DNA from: Symsagittifera roscoffensis
Taxonomy: Eukaryota > Xenacoelomorpha > Acoela > Convolutidae
Assembly (NCBI RefSeq): GCF_963678635.1
Contig: NC_087065.1
Span: 47,682,446-47,746,445, forward strand
DNA: 64,000 bases
Direction: 5' to 3'
Each line of letters opens with the position of its first letter. Within the stretch, counting starts at the first letter, position 1. This document shows, in pieces, positions 59,700 to 64,000 of the stretch. Position numbers and translations under genes: made by a program. A model generated the notes under the pieces. The model was not told the DNA's origin and made no database searches. It was given only the letters and a program-made list of their open reading frames with translations.

Positions 59700-59835
59700 C
59701 TGTAACTTTCTGTACACGTGCAAGTCTCGTTCCTCCTGCAACCTCTCTTCTTCGGTGCCCGGTAAAAACGCCTGGTCTTTCGGCTGCAAAACATTCCCAC
59801 CGCCACGTCTGTTCTTCTTAGACGAACTCCTGGAT
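59700..59835 (-). CDS. Exon 3 (visible), basic then acidic region
   Basis: A 136-nt exon with acceptor CTGCCTTTCAG and donor GTATTT, phase 2 to 0, residues 158-202. It begins SRSSSKKNRRGGG, a basic patch that could be a nuclear or membrane-binding signal, and then becomes acidic and helical (EEERLQEERD). It joins the previous exon as ...SPKR-SRSSS. Confidence 0.75.
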
Positions 59836-60036
59836 CTGAAAGGCAGTTTTCCCCTAATTTCTAATATATAATGATTCATGATGTTAAGAGAAACAAGCGT
59901 TCAAAGTACCGAATAATGAATAAAGTGAGATACTTCAATCAATTGTCGGATATCATTGACTTGAAAACTGAACACTATTATGATGATCATTTAATGAATT
60001 ATTCGCGTTTTTACCAGCGAACATAAGAGTACAGAC

Positions 60037-60251
60037 CTCTTTGGAGAGGGCCGACTACTTCCTGCATGTTCCTCGTTCGGACTGCTAATCATTGAAGTGA
60101 GAGGCACTCGCGAGGGGGGCTCGTTGTTTCGCCGAATTGTGTTCTCGTGCTCACTCGCATAACTCGAGTGATCTGTTCTGTTTCTCGGCTGGCTGTTCGC
60201 TCTATCTCGTTTCACAGATTCTCTTGTTTTTTCTAGGGGATCAATGTATTC
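60037..60251 (-). CDS. Exon 2 (visible), Ser/Arg/Asn-rich region
   Basis: A 215-nt exon with acceptor TTGGTGTAG and donor GTCTGT, phase 0 to 2, residues 86-157. It starts EYIDPLEKTRESVKRD, with many Arg, Asn and Ser residues and a Ser/Pro end (SSRPSPKR). It is probably disordered. The donor is weaker than its neighbours but is the only one that keeps the frame into the next exon. Confidence 0.75.
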
Positions 60252-60754
60252 CTACACCAAAAACAAACAATTAAATGCAAATAAAATCTCAAAAAAATAG
60301 CCCATAGACAGTTCGAAAAGAGTCAATAAACGCAAGGAGACAAAAATCTTGAAAAAATTTCAACTCTTCAAATTCAAAGTAAAAACAAGGATAGCCGGTT
60401 AATGTGCAAGTATCACAGAATGTTCCGACCATAGTCTCTAGAAAACTACGGTTTAGAAAGTCTTTTTTTTCCAAATTAGTGTAGTTTTTTCTGCCTGCTT
60501 TGATAAAAGGATCGAACGTAAATATATAATTTAGGCATATTAGAAAGTCATTGTAAAAAATCAACTTGGACAAAAAGTTCTGTAAAAAAATTACTAGAAA
60601 AGCTATAAATAAATTTTAAAAATGAAGCTTAAAAACACCAAAAACTAGCTTTACTTGCTTCAAATTAGCTTTTAAGGTCTTACATTATGCACATTTGCAG
60701 ACTGCAGCTGTTGTAAGCCCGCTCGCTTGCTTTAATCACCCGAATTAAGAAAAA

Positions 60755-60905
60755 AAATCAAAAACTTCAAACCGGTTTTCTCGACACCAGAAAAATATTG
60801 GGATTTTTTTAATGTGGTTCAAACCATGACTTAAAGGGCTATAATATGATATATTACTCAACCCAGTCCTATGATTATTTGTTGCACCTGATTTTGCGTG
60901 GAAAA
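60755..60905. repeat. Dispersed repeat (family 3), copy 3
   Basis: More diverged copy sharing TCTCGACAC, GATATATTACTCAACCC and GATTTTGCGTGGAAAACA with the other two. Confidence 0.65.
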
Positions 60906-61782
60906 CACAGAAAAAACTAAAACACAACCAAATACAAAGCTCCTCCCCATTTTCAAGGGTCGGAACAACATATATGGCCTGAAAGCTCTGAACCTAGAAA
61001 AAACTTATGATGGACACTTTATTATAAATAAATAACTCTTTTTGAGAAAGTTGGATGAATAGAGGAAAATTTTATTCAGCTGGGTAATCTGAAAATAAAA
61101 TCTTTTTCGAAATTAGAACTCGATAACGTTTTTTCGTGACCTATCAGAAAAAATCAGAAGTAGTCATAACGCAAAAAAAACAATTTGAGCGTCAACCAAA
61201 TTAGAGACTTTTCCTGAAAAAAAACACGAACTAAATAAAGTCTTCACTACGTTCATCGAGTCTTAAAGGGGATTATCAACTAAGTTTATATTACCCTAAT
61301 TAGTAGGCATGCCAAATTTTGTCTTGTTAATTTTCAATTTTAAACAACATAGCCATTTTGAACACACTTGCTTTTGTTCCGACTTTCGAACGAAAGTAAA
61401 GGATTATTTGTGCTCGGGTGGGTTTTTTTTTCTTCAGACAAATTTCGACTTTTTAACTAGCCATTTTGACGGATTTTTTTTCATCATTCAGAAGGTATTG
61501 TTGTCCTGAGCTTAAATTTGAAAAGATAATTCACCTGTGATCATTTTTCGTAAAATTATGTGGGTTTAAAGATTGTCATTTTGGCCAATTTCGAACAATT
61601 AAATCACGATATATTTCGCGCTATTAACGCATAAGCGGAGATTAAATCTTTCCTAGAAATAGTTTGAAATTGCTTGAAAGAAGCTCATTTGCCATAACTG
61701 ATTTGTTACTATGACCGAAAACTACTTAGTACTTTATAAGGCGGGTGGGGCAATTTTTTCACAAAAAAACCTCAATTAAAAA

Positions 61783-62235
61783 ATAGCCAATCGAAGATTG
61801 GAGAAGGGTAATGAACGCAAGTAAACATAAAAAACACTGAATTTCTTGAAAAAAGTAACTTATGAACTTCAAACAAAAAAGTAGATGCCCTTTAAGCACT
61901 TTGAATTTCCAGAACAGTTTATGATTGGCGCTTTTTTGATAACATGAACCCAACTTGATAAAACTGGATCAATAGGCAAAATTTTTATTTCGTTGGGAAA
62001 TCTGAAAAATAAATCCCCCTTTCGAAGCCAGAAATCATTCACGTTTTTTCGCGCTATTTCCACGTTCGTTATTGGAGAGTGCTATTTACTTCACTTTCAG
62101 CAGATGAACTTCAATTGAACTGAAAAAGTGCATTATACCTAAGAGCATTAAAATTTTTTACACAAAATCAAACAAAAAAAAATCAGCAAGACCTATACAA
62201 GAGTCTTCACTACGTTCATTACTGTTAAAAAAACT
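61783..62235. repeat. Family 1 dispersed element, near full length
   Basis: From AGCCAATCGAAGATTGGAGA to GACCTATACAAGAGTCTTCA and ACGTTCATTACTGTT, with the internal GGATCAATAGGCAAAATTTT and TTTCGTTGGGAAATCTGAAA blocks. Confidence 0.7.
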
Positions 62236-62754
62236 TCAATTTATTTTTATTGCATTAGTTTTTTTCATGTTATTACTTCTCCATAGACCTTAAAATGCAG
62301 CCGGAACATTCGAGCAGTCTTGTGCATACGAGCAGTCTTGTGCATACTTGACAACGAAATGACACGCATTCAACCATACAAGCCCTCACACATACAATTT
62401 TTAACTATAAAACACTGTTTCAAAGTTGCCAAATAGCAATTCTATTTTGCTGTGTGAACATGCTAGCTATTCCACATTTTTTCTTCAGACTTTATAATGA
62501 ATTACCACTAGTATCACGCATTGAGCCATAAAACAGCATGCATAAATTTAATGAAAATGAAAAATTTGCAATGCAGGAGGGAGAGTTGGAAAGAACACGT
62601 TTGTTAGTAACTTGACATAATGAACAAAAAATAGACCAATAACAATTCGCATGCGGGGAGAAAGGAGAGGAGACTCTGAATTAGCATTATCGGGTTAAAT
62701 GTAATAAATCCATTTTATAAAAAAAGGCCTCATTTGACAATTAAATAGCCATCA

Positions 62755-62960
62755 AAAAGTTTGAAACAGAGGTTAAGCTGCGGTTCGTAAACACTAGCGA
62801 GAAAACGAAAAAACTCAGCTCTACAAAGTGAAATAAGAAAAAGAAAAAATAAGCCTCAAATTAGTAATACTTTTGCTACGCGACGACTTCGAACCAGCGA
62901 TCTGGGAATTAAGAGTCGCATGCCCTTTCCGCCCTATGCTATAGATTGTAATTATAGCAA
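62755..62960 (-). repeat. tRNA-derived SINE
   Basis: Minus strand: GGTTCGAAGTC (B box) preceded by CGACTCTTAATTCCCAG, an anticodon-arm-like segment. The left end carries the AACAGAGGTTAAGCTGCGG word, matching the ACACAGAGGCGAAGCTGCG word of 53080. Confidence 0.55.
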
Positions 62961-63500
62961 AGGACCCACCAAATTGAGCACTTTAATTTGCGAGTTAGGT
63001 TTTAAAAAAGTAGGTTCATACTAATACACTACGCGCGCAAGCTGTCTACAAATATTTCAAGGAAACCGAAAAAAAATGATTGATTTTTTTTTCAAACTTG
63101 GTAAATCGGAGAAAAAAATTATCACACGAAAGCCCTTTGTCTTCTTAAAATGTCATCTTAAAATTTTATAAAAAAACTAACCCAAATAAAGAAGTTTGGG
63201 ACAGGAGGTAAGATTTTCATTCCGCTGCGAAATCTGTTAAAAACATTTCGTGTTTTTATACTTTAGTAATAGGAGAGCGAAATTTTCCTTGCTTTTAGCA
63301 AGTTAAATGAAATTAAACTTGAAATCAAAAATCAAACTGCGAAAATGGAAAATTTTGAGCGTATCAAATGTGAACAAACTTTCCTGAAAAAACTTCATTT
63401 CGTATATTGGCACTTACAAACTTTAATTTAGTTTTCCAATCATCAGTGCAATAAATTTTACAGTTCTTATCGTTTTAATTTACAGAACATCATTTCATAC

Positions 63501-63753
63501 CCTGTAGAGGACAGTTCTTTCGATTTGCCTGCCCCGTTCGTCCATGCCCCTCTCGATCTGCGGTTCAGACTCAGCTGTTACAATCGGCTCAGAGTGCATG
63601 GGGTCGCCCACTTGCTCTGAAGGCGATAAATGAAGGGGAACGACTTTCGCTTCGGATAATCTGATCGGGTCTTCCATTGGCGATCTGTTCTCTTTGTTGT
63701 AATAAGGTCTGTTTTGAAAATGATGTTGCTGCAGCACGAATGGCTTGGGATCT
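63501..63753 (-). CDS. First visible exon, polar N-terminal region
   Basis: A 253-nt exon between acceptor ...ATTTCAG at its right edge and donor GTATGA at its left. It enters in phase 2 and ends in phase 0, encoding residues 1-85. The frame chosen begins DPKPFVLQQHHF and is rich in Pro, Glu and Arg, ending IERTVLYR. The other open frame across this stretch has a stop inside the exon and does not join the next exon. No domain is recognised. The preceding exon lies beyond the right end of the window. Confidence 0.75.
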
Positions 63754-64000
63754 CTGAAATTTATTTTTACGGTTTCCAATGAAAATTACGACACATTCAT
63801 AAAGCTGAGCTTTGCACGACTTGCGATACAAAATTGAATGAATATAAAAGAAAAACAAATTAAAAAAATTTTGACACAGAGGCGAAGTTGCACTTCCCAT
63901 ACGCAAGCAAAAATATGACCGATGACGCTACTGGGAAAACTGAATGAGTAAAACTTCACAAAACTTCTTAAAAGACGCACGCCAATTATGAGTCTATATA
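63754..64000. other. Intron to the right edge
   Basis: Upstream intron of the Ig gene. It contains two variants of the SINE word (AAGCTGAGCTTTGCACGAC near 63802 and ACACAGAGGCGAAGTTGCAC near 63874). The next exon is outside the window. Confidence 0.5.

Larger units (their letters stand above)
60252..63500. other. Repeat-filled intron
   Basis: Contains family 1 pieces (60298-60350, 60970-61270, 61783-62235, 63080-63400), family 3 (60755-60905), the GATAGCCGGTTAATGTG repeat (60388-60520) and a SINE (62755-62960). No exon supported. Confidence 0.55.
7830..63753 (-). other. Ig-rich, probably cytoskeletal/muscle-type protein gene (5' end outside window)
   Basis: Gene-level entry. Thirty-two exons were joined by reading GT/AG signals on the minus strand. 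All phases agree and the total (7546 nt plus two bases carried in from outside) is divisible by three, giving 2515 residues before TGA. Order of the product: polar Ser/Arg-rich region (residues 1-273), helical charged region (274-473), Ig1 (about 474-586), Ig2 (587-681), linker plus Ig3 (683-901), four repeats of linker-Ig-Ig (902-2045), Ig12 (2047-2160), Ser/Gly-rich tail and a short helical end. No signal peptide or membrane segment is visible, although the true N-terminus is missing. I-set Ig domains, some without cysteines, are typical of intracellular titin, zormin or palladin-type proteins. That identity is inference and no orthologue is claimed. Small in-frame exons in the long introns could have been missed. 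Confidence 0.85.

Noticed and set aside
63589-63753. Alternative frame of the first visible exon (RSQAIRAAATSFSKQ)
   Set aside because: It hits a stop inside the exon and does not give a phase that joins the exon at 60037-60251.

Overview
The window is nuclear DNA from an animal, most likely an invertebrate. It is AT-rich, holds one intron-rich gene with GT-AG splicing and phase-1 immunoglobulin (Ig) exons, and is otherwise filled with eukaryotic transposable elements (a LINE, a hAT-like MITE, tRNA-derived SINEs, fold-back repeats). No bacterial or viral gene organisation is present. The species cannot be named from the sequence alone.

One gene on the minus strand runs from beyond the right edge (first visible exon 63501-63753) to a TGA stop at 7830-7832. 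I reconstructed 32 exons from splice signals and reading frame. Every intron phase matches, and the visible coding sequence is 7546 nt, giving 2515 residues with an open 5' end. In protein order it has a polar, Ser/Arg-rich N-terminal part, a helical charged part, three Ig domains, a fourfold repeated pair of Ig domains, one more Ig domain, and a Ser/Gly-rich then helical tail. It looks like an intracellular Ig-rich cytoskeletal or muscle protein in the broad style of titin, zormin or palladin. No orthologue is recognised with confidence.

The central feature is a near-identical tandem array at 15344-39084: four full units of about 5.73 kb plus an 802-bp partial fifth. Each unit carries three exons of 537, 164 and 157 nt, together 858 nt, entering and leaving in phase 1. 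Each unit therefore adds exactly 286 residues (two Ig domains) in frame. Each unit also carries an already dead non-LTR retrotransposon on the opposite strand. This element is split across the unit boundary and made continuous again at every junction.

The left flank (1-7.8 kb) holds no supported gene. It contains dispersed repeats, an eight-copy 311-bp tandem repeat (3151-5621), and two adjacent giant palindromes (about 5400-6175 and 6166-6838) whose loops share one core sequence. The introns at 8.3-16, 39-46, 48.7-56 and 56.4-63.5 kb are built mostly from two dispersed families, called family 1 and family 2 here. They also hold tRNA-like SINEs, a perfect 62-bp-arm hairpin (44551-44681) and a degenerate tandem repeat (51.9-53.05 kb).
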